Source: Mortierella sp. BCC40632
Lineage: Eukaryota > Mortierellomycota > Mortierellomycetes > Mortierellales > Mortierellaceae
Assembly (NCBI GenBank): GCA_011634665.1
Contig: WAEK01000002.1
Span: 765,001 to 829,000 of the forward strand
Reading direction: 5' to 3'
DNA length: 64,000 nt
Shown here: positions 1 to 12,487 of the stretch, in pieces
Numbering within the stretch: position 1 is the first letter of the stretch
Layout of the letters: every line of letters starts with the position of its first letter
Made by a program: the position numbers and the translations under genes
Notes under the pieces: model-generated
What the model was told of the DNA's origin: nothing
What the model saw: only the letters and a program-made list of their open reading frames with translations
The model's database searches: none

Positions 1-2627
1 GATATCAAAGTGTATTTTAAGCCAAGACCTTTGAAGAACCTGTTGCTTGTTGATGAGCTTACTAGCATGTCTCCATTAACCGATGCGAAGGTGCGTACCA
101 GAGCAAAGCACTGTCACTTATGTGGAGGTTCGCCATTCTGATTACTGACCGAAACTCTTACCTCTCCTTCTTTCCCTAGGTTATGAATCTGACTGACGAA
201 GATACGCCTCAGATTTATGCGCTTTGTGGCCGAGGTTCCCGTTCAACCATGAGGATATTGAGACACGGATTGGAAGTAACAGAACTGGCTGTATCACCAC
301 TGCCTGCAAATCCAACTGCAGTGTGGACCACTCGGCTAAAGGCAGATGATCTTCACGACCAATATATCATTGTATCATTCTCGAACGCGACTCTAGTTCT
401 CTCGATTGGCGAAACAGTGGAGGAAGTGACAGACACAGGCTTTTTGGCCACCACGCCAACTATTGCTGTGCAACAACTCGGTCAAGATGCTCTTCTTCAG
501 ATTTACCCACAAGGTATTCGACACATCCGAGCAAATCGACAGGTCACGGAATGGAGAGCCCCTGGAGGCAAATACATCGTCCGCGCAGCTACAAACCAGC
601 AACAAGTTGTGATTGCTCTTACAGGGGGCGAGCTTGTCTACTTTGAGGTTGATGAAAGCGAGAACCTAAGCGAGTCTCACGTGCGACGTGAAATGTCGGG
701 TAATGTCACTTGTTTGAGCATCCAGCCTTTGCCAGTAGGAAGAAAGCGTGTTCGTTTCCTAGCTGTGGGTTGTGATGACAACACTGTCCGCATCCTGAGC
801 TTGGCCTCGAACTCCTGCCTTGAACCTCTGAGTATGCAGGCTCTTTCAGCTATCCCCGAATCATTGGTGATGATTGACATGCCGGACCAAATCTCAGAAG
901 GATCATTGACAACACTTTACCTGAATATTGGTCTTCAGAACGGAGTTTTGTTGCGGACGGTGCTGGATCAAACTGCAGGATTGCTCTCAGATACTCGCAC
1001 GCGTTTCCTGGGCGCTCGCGCTGTTCGGCTCTTTGAATTGAATATGGCAGGAAACCCTGCTGTGCTGGCCTTGTCCAGCCGGCCGTGGCTCAGCTACCAG
1101 CTTCAGTCACGCATCCATCTCAACCCATTGTCATATGAATCGCTTGAGTATGCTGCTAGCTTTACGTCCGAGCAGTGCCCAGAGGGAGTTGTCGCCATTT
1201 CAGGAAACGCACTCAAAATTTTTACGATTGAGAAGTTTGGTCAGGTGTTTAACGAGACGGCGATTCCATTGAAGTATACACCTCGTCATTTTGTTGTCAA
1301 TCCTATTCAGAAAACGATTGCTATCATTGAGACCGAGCATAGCACTTATTCAGCGATGGAGAAGAAGAAGGCGCTTGAGGAGCTTGGACTTGAGGATACT
1401 GCTGAGCAAGAGGGGCTGGATCCGGTTGTCTTTGGAAACACGCGCGCCAAGCCTGGAAAGTGGGCGTCACTCATCAGGGTACTCAACCCATTGAATGGCG
1501 AGACGTCGTTTACGCTGGAGCTCGAGAAGAACGAAGCAGCGTTCAGTATTGCAGTCTTGAACTTTGCAGTAGAACCTAGCGAGCTGTTCCTGGCCGTTGG
1601 CACAGCTGCCGATCTCACGCTAGCACCCAAGTCGATCTCATCTGGATTTATTCACATTTACAAGTTTGTCAATGAAGGAACGGCACTCGAGCTAGTGCAC
1701 AAGACTGCCGTTGATGAGATCCCTTACGCACTCTTGCACTTCCAGGGACGACTCTTGGCCGGTATTGGCAAGGCCCTCCGTATCTATGATCTGGGCAAAC
1801 GCAAGCTGCTGAGAAAGTGCGAGAACAGAACTCTACCCAACTGTATTGTGACTCTTCACAACCAAGGTGGTAGAATTGTTATTGGCGATGTGCAAGAATC
1901 AGTTCACTATGCTTCGTATGTCGCAGCTGACAACAAGATTGTAGTCTTTGCGGATGACAAGATGTCGCGGTGGATGACTTGCTCAGCCATGATTGACTAT
2001 GATACAGTAGCGGGAGGAGACAAGTTCGGCAACTTTTTTGTTGATCGACTCCCCCAGAAACTGAGTCAGGAGATTGATGAAGATGAGGCAGGAAGCAAAT
2101 CTGTTGGCAAGGGCTATCTCCACGGAGCGGCACACAAGGTGGATATGGTTGCACATTACCATGTGGGCGATATCTTGACCAGCTTGGCCAAGACGAGCTT
2201 CGTTGCTGGTGGCCGGGAGTTGGTTCTTTACACGACCATTTTGGGCGGAATTGGTATTTTTGTCCCTTTCCAGACGAGGGAGGACATTGACTTTTTCCAG
2301 ACCCTAGAGATGCACATGAGGAATGAGATGCCACCGCTTGCGGGTCGAGACCATCTAAGCTACCGAGGATACCATGTCCCTGTTAAGGTGAGTGCCAGTT
2401 GGGAAATCAATCGGGGAAGAGTTCTTGTTCCTTCTCAGCATAATCTCAACATTCTTTTTTTGTTATTGTTTTTATTATTCTATCGATAGGGTACCGTTGA
2501 TGGTGACATCTGCGAGCAGTACAATTTGTTGACGGGAGACAAGAAGAGGATGATCGCTGAAGAGTTGGACCGGTCACCAGCCGAGATTCAAAAGAAGATC
2601 GAGGATATGCGCATTCGTGCCATCTAA
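1..2627 (+). CDS. RSE1: Splicing factor SF3b subunit 3 (Rse1/SF3B3/SAP130), 3' part
   Basis: Scaffold of the SF3b complex of U2 snRNP, which helps hold the branch site in the nucleus. Only the C-terminal part is present, because the gene runs in from the left edge. Exons 1-90, 180-2387 and 2490-2627; introns 91-179 and 2388-2489 are both phase 0 with GTGCGT and GTGAGT donors. The protein carries the family's beta-propeller/CPSF-A signature blocks: LRHGLEV-like near the start of exon 2, [32 protein letters not shown] and NTVRI. The C-terminus in exon 3 (CEQYNLL, then MRIRAI before TAA) closes like Rse1 proteins. The segment is about 811 residues; full-length relatives are about 1200. A possible poly(A) signal AATAAA lies at 2691. 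Identification is firm. Confidence 0.96.
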
Positions 2628-3972
2628 GACAGAAGGTATAACATCGAGCTCTTGAAAAGGATTTCGTTGTTAGAAGCAAGAAACAACAGGAATAAACGGA
2701 TTTTAGAGTGTAATGAGGCCACTGTGTATCTGACATGTGCCTCCACCCTTTCAAGGACATTCACGGGCAGATTTGAGGGTGTAAGAGAGAGAGAAAAAAG
2801 AGGGTATTAGTAGGAGACGAGATGAAAAGCTATGACGAGTTGTGTTCTGGCCAAATGAGCTCGATACTTGTAAAGCCGGATTGCACCAGACCGAAGCTAG
2901 ATGCACGAAATCTTTACAGCAACTCGGTGAGTACTTCCTCTCATGGTATTCCCTCTATCCAGTTCAATCAAATCCCATCCAGCTACTCCAGGACTGGATA
3001 TGCGAGAGGACGATGAAGTGCCTGGGAGAATGGTGGAAGTGGGTTCTTGTCCAGCAATATGGACCAGATATTGCAATTGCCATTGCTGTTTTGTATACCA
3101 AGCATGAAAGTATGGCCAGTCCGGATTGACGCACTCCACTGCGTTGTTTACCCTCGCCAACTTGGTTGTACCATTCGCAATCCTTTGGGAACGGGCAAGG
3201 TGCATTTGGCTGAAAACAAAGCACGCGAGTATTGCTCGAAACCCGGCTGTAATGCGAACGCAATAACTCCGGCATTCTTTGACTATATCTGGGTCATCTA
3301 CTGCAATCCTACGGGATGCAGTGTTTTCTTCCTTCTTGAGCTCACTGAGTGTCCGTTCTGCTTCACTGTTTGTCTCGAACCTCCTTTCTCTCGCCCGTGC
3401 ATGCCTGGTCGAGAAAGTGACGATGCTAATCCTTGCAGTTGTAAATATATGAAATCAACATTGTGTTTGCATCCATGGCGGTAGGCTCTTTCACTTCGGG
3501 TGCTGTCAGCATACTACCACTCCCAATGTCCTTTGGTGTTGGAACTGAGGAGGTCGACATTTTAGACGAGTTAAAGTCTGGAGCTGACTCCCTGTAAATT
3601 TTGAGGAGAGTTCTCTAACATTGACTTAAAGCCTATAATTCTTCTCGGTAGGGTGCTTCCATCCAATACAATCATAAATGATAGGAATCAAAACCGCCCC
3701 TACCATGCCAGATCCTGACAGGGAGAAAACTCTGGACATCTATTAGAGTCACTGTACAGTACCGGTATTACTCCCCCTCGCCATATTCTGTCATGAGAAC
3801 CGGCATCCTAAGAACATTTTATCCATCCATGCCAGTTTAGTTTGTTATTTTTGAATTAATCAACTTTATGAAGGAAGCGTGTAACCAAGGGTATATTAGC
3901 AATGGGAATGAAATGCTGAAATGAGATGCTTTGTTCTCCCTCTCTCTCCCTTTTTCTTTTCTTTTCTTTTTT
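2628..3972. other. Intergenic spacer between two convergent genes
   Basis: This stretch holds the 3' ends of the forward RSE1 and reverse MFS genes. AATAAA at 2691 fits the RSE1 3' end. Short open frames here (for example 3047-3484) overlap each other on both strands, lack ATG starts or family motifs, and are not supported as genes. I see no RNA gene or repeat. Confidence 0.6.
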
Positions 3973-5719
3973 TTACACGGCAGCAGCTCTCTGCTGGGCC
4001 AGCATACGGCCCTTCCGCATGTGTGCCCAGAACAAAAGGCCGGCTGAAAGGACGCAGACAAGCTGGAGCAATGAGGCCAACTTAAAACTGGAGTCGTAGC
4101 AAGCATGGCCGATGCAAGTGACATGACCATCCTGACTGGCCCCGGCGCTGTTGGCGGCGATCGCCGAGGCAGAATCCATGTTCTTGACAGCGCGATCGTA
4201 AAAGACACCATAGATGGCATTGGCAATGAAGGGGTTGAATCCGTTCAAGACCATGACCATTCCGCAGTTGGTACCATAGTATCTTTCACCGAAAAAGTCG
4301 CGAGTCATCGAGGCAAAGAGAGCACCCGTGGCGCCATAAGTAGCACCAATGAGACAAGAGCTGGCGACAAGGGCAGCGGTGGTGACAAGAGGCTGAGAGA
4401 AGCCCATGATCAAGAGTGGGATCAGAATCAAAATTTCAGATCCAAAGAAGAAGATGGAGCGAGAAATCCGGTAGCGACTAATGACCCAGTCAGAAATCAT
4501 GCCAGAGGCAAGACGACCGATACAATTTCCGACTGAGATCAAAGTGACATGCATGCCAGTCATGGAAACGGCACGGGAAGCGGTGGAAGGGTCATTGGGA
4601 TCAAGGATCGCATGGACGATCGAGTCAATATTGTTGATGTAGGAAAAGCCCTGTTGGGAGACCTGAGCGATGACAAAGAACCAGAACGTGGCTTCAAATA
4701 GCAAGGCCTTGGGCTTCATATCGACAGAAGTCAAGTATGGGTTGAACCAGCTGCTGTTGCTGCCATCGGTCTTCTTCATCACATCTGCCTCATGCTTGGT
4801 CTCAGGGATTTCGTCTCCGTTAGGCTGGTTAGGTCCCTCACGACCATTGCTCATTGACGGCGTGTAGGTTGTAGTCCGGGACATGGCCTGGACAGGGCGA
4901 GGCTTTGTCTCAATCTCGTTAACAGTGGTGGTGGAGGATGAGCCAGAATCGAGGGCCTTGGCGGGGTCAGAAGGTTTCTTAATCTTTACCATCAAGACAG
5001 CAGCAATGAGGTAAATGGCTGTGGTGATGATAGTCAAGAAGAGGAGGAAGTTTTGGGTAGCCTTGGTTCCACGAAGCGTGGCATTGGGGTCCACTACCTC
5101 ATTCTGGCCAGAGAATAAGTGAGTCTTGATCTGAGAGAACAATGTTGCTGAGAGACCAAAGAAGGCAAGAAGGACACCAGATACAGTGCCGGAAGTCGAA
5201 GCGGGAAAGTTGGCCATGTTGGCTGCCAATGCAGCCAGGTATCTAAGCGACGAAGGAAGAAAGTAAAGCAATGGCGGGGTAAGAAATGACGAGCGCTAAA
5301 ATGACGGGAACACCAATTCATTGGACCTCAGTCCTTGACGCGTTTTCTTACCCAGCAGTTGAAGCAATACCGGCAAGACAGTAAAGGACCATGTTGAAGC
5401 CGAGACCGCCCCAAGCCTTCGCATAAGAGATATACATGCCACCATATCCGAGGAAGGTCAAGACACTGGCGGTGATTAAGGTCCAGCGCTCACCATAGTG
5501 GTCGTAAATAGGTCCGACGATCAAGAAGCCGACATACATCGAAGTGTCACCGATTGCTGCCAGGAGGTTGATATTCGAGGATGTGAATCCGAACCGGGCC
5601 TTGAGATCCGTACCAAAGGAAGCAAAAGAGAAGAGAGAACCCGAGAGGGCCATCACCAGGATACCGACCACAAGGGACAGGTACTTCATGGCTTTTTCTG
5701 ACATGAGCCTTTGAAGCAT
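3973..5719 (-). CDS. MFS transporter, nodulin-like/MCH type
   Basis: Predicted multi-pass membrane transporter; substrate unknown. Exon 1 is 5352-5719 and exon 2 is 3973-5242. The 109-bp intron (donor GTAAGA at 5351, acceptor TTAG) joins in phase 2 to read AGYLAALAAN. The protein is 545 aa. Six hydrophobic segments in the N-terminal half include GPIYDHYGER, the MFS loop 2-3 signature (G-x3-D-x2-G-x-R). A hydrophilic Ser/Thr/Pro-rich central loop of about 100 residues follows, then six more segments (FWFFVIAQVSQQG, IGRLASGMISDW). The N-terminal half resembles the nodulin-like/Mch1 group rather than sugar porters. A second ATG 18 nt downstream is also possible as start. Monocarboxylate or similar transport is only a guess. 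Confidence 0.88.
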
Positions 5720-6072
5720 GGCGAGATCAATTTTTTTTCTTTCTTTCTGTCTTTTCTCTCTATATGGATTCTAGATACGCGAGCTAACAGAGAGGCGCGC
5801 GCGCTGTAGACTAGTAATGGAAGGAGTGTGTACCCAATGGATAATTGGCGGGAAGGAAGAGTGGCAAGGAGAGTCTTTTAAACTTGGGGAGAGGTAAAGA
5901 GAAGTACTGCGGTAAAGTAGGGGACAAGAGTGGAAGAAGAGTGAGGAGCGTGGATCAGTGAAGCAAATAGAATGACAGGTAACAACGTATGAGATTGGCC
6001 TGAGAGGAGAGAAGGGAAAGAAAAGGATGGAATGAAGGAAGAGTGAAGGAAGGAGTGGGAAGCGAGCAGGCC

Positions 6073-6080
6073 TTTTTATA
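6073..6080 (-). promoter_or_regulatory. Candidate TATA box for the MFS gene
   Basis: Reverse-strand TATAAAAA about 355 bp upstream of the MFS start codon. The interval to the start is purine-rich on the forward strand, so the putative leader is CT-rich. Position is plausible, but there is no transcript evidence. Confidence 0.35.
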
Positions 6081-6118
6081 AAGATGTCGTCGGGAAGAGT
6101 CTGGAGGTTTGGGGATGG

Positions 6119-6120
<2 letters not shown>

Positions 6121-6153
<33 letters not shown>
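6121..6153. repeat. (GA)n microsatellite
   Basis: Nearly pure GA dinucleotide tract, about 16 units with one interruption, just upstream of the candidate TATA box of the MFS gene. Confidence 0.9.
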
Positions 6154-9100
6154 TCCTTGGCTGTATATTCTTGTTCGCAGCCCGACTCGGGCAAGAGGAG
6201 CAGCGCTGCAGTCGGGGATCCCCAGCAGCGTGGTTTCAAAGATGGGCAAAGTGGCCCTTCGAGAAGGCACAAAATTTAAGGTCTGAGAAAGGAGCCAGCT
6301 TTTTTTTTCGAGGTATTGGGGTATGAATACGATAGACTGAATTGGCTTCCACCTGCCACGCTGTGTTCCCTCTTCCCCCTCCTCAGCCTCCACGCCTCGC
6401 CTCTGCTTCTGTTATCCCTGCAGCCTTATGTTGCCCCTGCGCAATTGCACGCGTTGTACACCTAGTCGAGCAACCCGATCCTACCCACACAGGCGAGCCA
6501 GTGCTCTTTTTGCTACGCCTTTTTGTGGTCTCATTCTTTGTCCAAGCCCGCAGAGAACACGATGTTTCCTTGTACTCTTATGCCCGCTCTTGGCCGTTTT
6601 TCCTTCACACTCATACCCGTTTATCGTCGATCACCCCGCTTGTCCTCCGCTACAGCTCCCCCTTTCCTCTAGAGAGTAACATAAGACCCAATATCATTCT
6701 CTAGAAAGTGCCAATAAAAGTTACAGGCGCTGACAGGCATGCTTTCCTCTCCTAAGGAACCACAACTTTTAAAGATGCACACATGCTGAATGGCGGATGT
6801 AAGAGTAATGCCCGACATTGCCTTGATCCCTCACAAATACATGATCGAAAGTATCCTCGTTTTCACCTTACTCTCGTTATTCGGTTCATGGTTGGAATTA
6901 TGTATGTCCCTAATGGACTTTGAATTCTCGAGTCTCTCGTCTCTGGGCCGTGTACATTTTCCCTCCCAAGAAAGGGAAGGTACTCTTGTCTACCGGAGTT
7001 GAGTTGAAGAAGTGACTCTTACAAGGGCTCAAGCATTGGAGGCAGAAACAAGGGTCGTGGGGAGACATCAAAAGATGGGGGGAAGCAAAAGAAAGTGCGG
7101 GCATGCGCAAGAAGAATAGAGACAGGCGTTTTTTTTTTTTTTTTTTTTGTTCTCATGGGCTTGCTCAGTCTGTTCCTGTCGAACCGCGTTTTCAGCGTCG
7201 AACAACAAACGAACAAGCAAAATGAAGGACAAGAACTCTAATTCGCCATTGAATAGAGACTGAGTAGGGCGCTCCTATATGAAAAAATGTCGGTTCAAAA
7301 AGTTGACTCCTTTCCCATTCAAAGGCCGACGCGCGCGATCTGTTCAGGAGTGGGTAAAGGGGGGGGGGGCACTGCTTCTTTTCCAACCTCGTTCTCATCT
7401 CTCCTCGATCCATCTGCCATCAACCAATGCTTTCTATTCGTTACTCCCTTGTGAATCGGTCGGGGATAGACAGGCCAAAGGCAACCCATAGTCAAAATAA
7501 TCTTTGATCTGTCTGATTGTTGTCGCCAAGATTTGCCTAGGAGAGGTGAGGGATGGGTACCCTTTGATTGTGCAGGGTCCTTCATGACCTCGAGCGCTTA
7601 CTTCTCTCCCCACACTTGGTCGGGCCTATGCAGGCTGCATGAGCAGGGGCCAGGGTCTCCGGTGGCCATTGCTGAGTAGCAGCGGTCTCGGAGTAAGACT
7701 GCTAGACCAAGTTACCGAAGCGGAGAGTATGTAGGCAACATCGCAAACCGACGAGGCGCCCGACTGTATGTATGGCGAAAGATGCAATAGCGGGCCTTTA
7801 GACCAATGTCGCAATCTATCTCTCCCCTCCGAAAAGACCACAAGAGCAAAAGGGCAACGGAGTGAGAACTGCTGCCTTTTGCCTCGTAGCCTAACATCTA
7901 CCCACTCGTATTTTGTGTACACCCGTTGCTCACTGCACGAACGAATAAAATTCGGCGAGGGCGGATTGTCGCCCCAAAAGGGCAACTTGTCAAAATTCTC
8001 AGGAGTACTCAACATATCGCTGAATTCTTTTGCGTCACTCTAATAGAAGTGGTGCTGAATCATGTCTTCCCTGGGTTTTGCTAAATGGTCCGACTCATGG
8101 AAGGAGGATCTCTCTTCCTCCCACCCTGCTGCTCGATCTGGCGCGAGTACCGTTAATGTTACTAGTTTGTACCTGTCGCTTTAGCATACTCTGCTGATCG
8201 CCTGTCAAGGAAAATACCCAGGCTAGGATTACAGGTCTACTTACAGTGACGACTTCTGAGTAAGTTTTGTTGGCCACAATCACTGGGCGGAGTGTATGAG
8301 TGTATGGCCTAGTTTGCCACTCTGAGATTGTGGTACTATTCGTGCCTGATAGTTGCATGTTGCTGAGAATTCAAGTTAATCCTCAAGGTCTAAAGAGTCC
8401 ACTGGAATCAAATATGAGTAACTTCCTTCCATCATCCCTTTATGTCTATTGTACATGTGATGGTGTTCTAGGACTGGTGTTCCAGTAGAGGAGCATCATG
8501 GCTTCCTATAGTGGCTAGGCTCTGACCCAATCCTTGTATCTTTTGATACAAGCTACTTTGGGCAAACATGACCCCTAAAAAGTGTGTGGATAGCTTCATG
8601 TTTTGTCATCATGGCCTTGTGCAAAAGCCGCCATGTGAATTAAACGATGGGTCGCCCTAACATTTGCCCTAGGGATACTATTTCGGTCCATCTAGCTGGC
8701 GTATTTCCTCTAGCTCTCTTTTGAACTTGCTTGGCCTTCAGGAAAAAAAAAAAAAAAAAAAAAAGGCTGAATGCTCTTCTCAAAGTCGGTTCTTTGGTTC
8801 AAAGTTTGCTAATGTTCTTGCTGGATAGTATACTCACAGGTTCCGCGAAGCTCGAAATTTCTGTATGTAACATAGCAATCGCCAGGGCCAGGAGGTGGGT
8901 GTGTAGATCCTCGATGGGTTAGAGGTCGCCTTTCTGCCAGTTGACACCAAAAAAACTGACCGATATATTTGATTGCCTGTCTACCTTGTCTTTAGCTACT
9001 CTTGCCCTTTGAGAAGTACTGGTCGAGAAGGTTTTGAAAAAGTACTGTGGATTATTTTCGTTGGCGATCCATGAAGCAATGCCAATTTACCTCCTAGATT

Positions 9101-9528
9101 CTTTATCCCAGCTAGTCTGGCACTGACTTCTTAAATAGCTTGTAGAATATCATGCCCAGGAATCGTGGGAGCCTTGTATTTGAGGAAAGTGTCCTAGTGG
9201 TATGTTGGTTTCCAGCAGCGTCACTTTTGGTAGGATCAAAAGAGGCCATTTTTTTGAGAAGATCCAAGACAACTTACCTGTTTCTGTGATAGAGGTTGAG
9301 ATGTCCCTAAAGAGAGAATGAGAGTCGTGGATAATGCTGAAGACAATGTCTGGATGTTTGAGCTGCGCTTGTGAGCATTCACTCTCTACGCGTTCAGGCT
9401 TCATGGAGACCCTTCTTGGGAACAGTGTCGCAGAAGATTTACAAATAACCGTTGTATCAGGTGATAATGACCAAGTCCGCTTGTTTTCTCTCCTTGCGCC
9501 GGCCAATGCTCCATTGTTTGCTCTTACA

Positions 9529-11634
9529 ATGCCTACGCCCCCTATCCAGGGCCACAGCCAGCACTCCATCAACAGCGACAATTGCGGTAACAGCAATGCA
9601 GGATCACCCAAGAAGCAAGCTTCAAGCGATCAGCTGAATTGTCCAGAATGTCTCTCTCATAATGTTCACCATGACGACAGCATCGGATCAATCATTTGTC
9701 ATGATTGTGGCATGGTCATTGCCGAAAACCAGGAACATGAGGTTCATGAAGACAGCGCATCGACTTTTGTGCCTTCCTATGGCACAACCTGGGTAAATGC
9801 CGTTGGGCGTGCTCACGACGAACGACCATTTGCTTTCAGGGGACAAGGGCGAGAGCTCTTCCAGCAGGATCCTGCTCAGAGGCGGCAGCATCGTGGTAAA
9901 CGACTATCTGTCATAAAGGAATACCTCCAACAAATCTCTCTTGGCACAGGATCTTCAGCGACCGATGTTAAGCGTGCGTTGTACCTTTGGAGGATTGTTA
10001 TGGATAAAACTCAACGCAGAATTGACCGTGTTGCTGAGGATTGGGCTCTAGCGTGTTTGTATTTTGTCGCGAAGGAGACAAAGAAGGCCATCTCTCTAGT
10101 CCAGATCGCCATCTCTGCTGAAAGGGCACCCAATGTGATCGGGGTAAAATATCGGCAACTCAAGATGATACTACTTGAAGAGGGCTCCATCACAAAGGAA
10201 CACATTTGCTTTAATGCTGACGAGGATCCGTGGATCGTCCTGGAGCGAATTTTGACCATTGGATCAGAAGAATCTCAGCAGCAGGGCCGTTATGATCTCT
10301 TACCTAGCAATATCAAAGGCGTCCTCGGCATCGGGGTAACAGATCTTGCCTCAAGACGATCCTGCCTCCGATCACTGCTGGTTTCTTCTCAAAAATGTTT
10401 GACAGTTGCCCTGGACTCGACCCTTTTGACAGGTCGTTACACCAACCCATTAGCAGCTGCATGTCTTGTTGTGTCGATTGAGGTCAAGCTGGAATTAGAA
10501 AAGTGTCCTGACGAGCTGTTTGATTTGGTGGCAACTGAATTCTTCTCGACAACTGATACGGTCCGAACTCGGTACCATGAGCTCAGAAGATGCATGCTTA
10601 ACTGGGCAAAGCGACTGCCCTTTTTGTCAGGAAAAGTGTCCAAAGGAAAGATCAAGCAGGAGCAGCTGGTGTATTTCATGGAAGATGTCTTGAATTTTTT
10701 TGGTCAGCTTAAAGACCAGAATCAGAAATTGTGGCTCAACATCGAAAGGGACACCGACGCCGAGTTGGAAAGGGCTGAGGCTGAGGCTGAGGAGGAAGGT
10801 TCCTCATGGAGCGAGGATTCATCAGATGAGTCAGATGGGTCAAAAGCACCAGAAAGGCAGGCCGTCTCTTTAACAGCAGAACCAAGGGATAAAGGAAATG
10901 AAAAGGTACCTCTAGAAGGTGATGCTTTGGGCGAGGCGACACATGTAGAAGGCTCTACGCATCCGCCCCCACCTTCATTCCAGACGAACAGAGCACGAGA
11001 TGAGCGGCTGCTGCGACAGTTTCGACGTGCCAAAGAAATCTTGGCGCAACAGCGTCCTAGTTGCGAGTGTGATACGGATGAATTTGCAAATGAGGACACT
11101 GGAGTGAAGCGGATACTGACTCTCTTGAGACTTGGAAAGCGAACGGAGCAAGAAATCCTTTCGGCTCCGATGAATACACTAGAATACTGGTGTAGACGCG
11201 ACGAAGCTGCGGAAGGATCAAGGTTGGAAAAGACTGATGCGGAACTTGACGCCATAGACCTGACGGAGAGTGATCTAAGCGACCAGGAATACGCATTATA
11301 TTTGAGAACACAGGCAGAGGCAAAGGCAGTTTTGCAGGTCAAAGGACAAGATTTTGCTGAGGCTGAGAAACGCTCCCAATTGATCGCCAATGAGGCTAGG
11401 GAACGACAGAAACGCAAGGAGAGGAGACAATACCACATGGATATCAAAGCCTTTGGAATTGCAGATCGGGGTGGAACCCCCAAAAATGACCGAGGCAAGG
11501 GCCGTACTGATAGTGACGGACAGGTCAGCACCGTGGATAAAAGACCAACCAAACGTACCAAAACCGGGAGATCGGAAAAGCTGTGTCTAGAGGCCTTGGA
11601 GGCACTGGAAAGAGAGCAGCAGGAATTGGAGTAA
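9529..11634 (+). CDS. TFIIB-family factor, TFIIIB Brf-like (BRF2-like cyclin region)
   Basis: Predicted RNA polymerase III initiation factor subunit; single exon, 701 aa from the ATG chosen at 9529. An in-frame ATG at 9334 would add 65 residues with no family resemblance. Residues 38-60 form a Cys4 zinc ribbon (CPEC...CHDC, ending in G like TFIIB ribbons). Two divergent cyclin-like repeats follow; the second contains TGRYTNPLAAACLVVS where canonical TFIIB/Brf1 has TGRRP-x-x-x-CGAA. After an acidic linker, a block near residue 576 (DLTESDLSDQEYALYLRT) matches the conserved Brf C-terminal homology segment (DxxDxEI-x2-YL-x-T-x-E). The tail is basic. Family level is secure. Whether it is the Brf1 orthologue or a BRF2-like paralogue is open; the divergent cyclin region favours the latter. 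Confidence 0.85.
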   Translation: MPTPPIQGHSQHSINSDNCGNSNAGSPKKQASSDQLNCPECLSHNVHHDDSIGSIICHDCGMVIAENQEHEVHEDSASTFVPSYGTTWVNAVGRAHDERPFAFRGQGRELFQQDPAQRRQHRGKRLSVIKEYLQQISLGTGSSATDVKRALYLWRIVMDKTQRRIDRVAEDWALACLYFVAKETKKAISLVQIAISAERAPNVIGVKYRQLKMILLEEGSITKEHICFNADEDPWIVLERILTIGSEESQQQGRYDLLPSNIKGVLGIGVTDLASRRSCLRSLLVSSQKCLTVALDSTLLTGRYTNPLAAACLVVSIEVKLELEKCPDELFDLVATEFFSTTDTVRTRYHELRRCMLNWAKRLPFLSGKVSKGKIKQEQLVYFMEDVLNFFGQLKDQNQKLWLNIERDTDAELERAEAEAEEEGSSWSEDSSDESDGSKAPERQAVSLTAEPRDKGNEKVPLEGDALGEATHVEGSTHPPPPSFQTNRARDERLLRQFRRAKEILAQQRPSCECDTDEFANEDTGVKRILTLLRLGKRTEQEILSAPMNTLEYWCRRDEAAEGSRLEKTDAELDAIDLTESDLSDQEYALYLRTQAEAKAVLQVKGQDFAEAEKRSQLIANEARERQKRKERRQYHMDIKAFGIADRGGTPKNDRGKGRTDSDGQVSTVDKRPTKRTKTGRSEKLCLEALEALEREQQELE

Positions 11635-12487
11635 GGAAAAGAGGGTGCCTCCGGAAATGATGACGCACCTTAGTCTAGACTGCAGGATCTTCTCCATCGT
11701 GGGAGGAACACTTTTAGTCTTGTACACTGAACATCAAAAAAATATCTCGTTGTTATTGTTCATCTGCCAACTACTGTAAGCGGTTAAAATTTCAAGAGCC
11801 CTACCACGTTTTCGAGGATGTGGATCAGGTATTGTGATACTATTTGAAGAGCGCCTTGCAGGAAGGTCGGGTGGGGTCTTGGCATGCAGATGGATGTCGA
11901 GCACAGATAAACAGATGCTCAGTAGCAGAGACAAGGGCAGATAAACTACGTTACCAAGCTTCTCCGACACTCGCGTGCACAACGGGTTCGGCAGGCTACT
12001 CAAAGCGCTCTTCACGTGCCGGCACGGTCTGTCCTCGGAGAGGTCTCTCAGGGCGTGCCCGCACTTGGCTCAAAGTACCAGATTGGGCTCCTCTCGTCTT
12101 CTTCCTTCGCCTGCCATCTCCATCTAACCACCATCCACCATCGGCGCTTGTCATCTGCCTTGAGTGCCCAAATCGGAACTGCCAAGAACTCAGAGACATT
12201 TTTCGCCCGCCAGTCGATCTCTAATCCCTGATCATTCACTCTCCTCCAGACTCACCTGCACGCTGAACCATCTCTCCCTATTGTCGACCCGAAGAGGATA
12301 TTGAGCTCACGCTACTTCAGACTGTTGCTCCATTATACCCTTTCCCTGCCAGGCCGATACGCGCTCGCGTCCATCTATCCAAGCTGCAGGCTGTTGTCCG
12401 ATACCTTAGCCACCCACCCTTCTTCTCGGAACAAACGCTACATTGACACACTCATTCATTGGCGCCAACGACAAAATATAACTCGCT
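11635..12487. other. Intergenic spacer, 3' of Brf-like gene and 5' of thioesterase-like gene
   Basis: No open frame with family motifs. The part before 12488 is pyrimidine-rich on the forward strand, like other 5' leaders in this window. Confidence 0.55.

Larger units (their letters stand above)
5720..9528. other. Gene-poor spacer upstream of the MFS and Brf-like genes
   Basis: A 3.8-kb region between divergently transcribed genes. It has a (GA)n microsatellite at 6121-6153, T20 at 7129-7148, a G9 run near 7361-7370 and A22 at 8743-8764. All open frames are below about 155 residues and lack recognisable motifs or splice-extendable continuity. The part next to 9528 may include 5' leader of the Brf-like gene. 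No tRNA B-box with a matching A-box was seen. Confidence 0.5.

Noticed and set aside
3047..3484. Cys-rich 145-residue open frame
   Set aside because: Starts without ATG, overlaps frames on the other strand, shows no signal peptide or regular Cys spacing, and lies in a 3' flank.
9334..9528. N-terminal extension of the Brf-like protein
   Set aside because: The 65 residues show no TFIIB-family similarity and the zinc ribbon usually lies near the N-terminus, so the ATG at 9529 is preferred; the longer form is not excluded.
10722..11561. 279-residue reverse open frame
   Set aside because: Antisense to the C-terminal half of the Brf-like gene, Ser-rich composition mirrors the sense codons.
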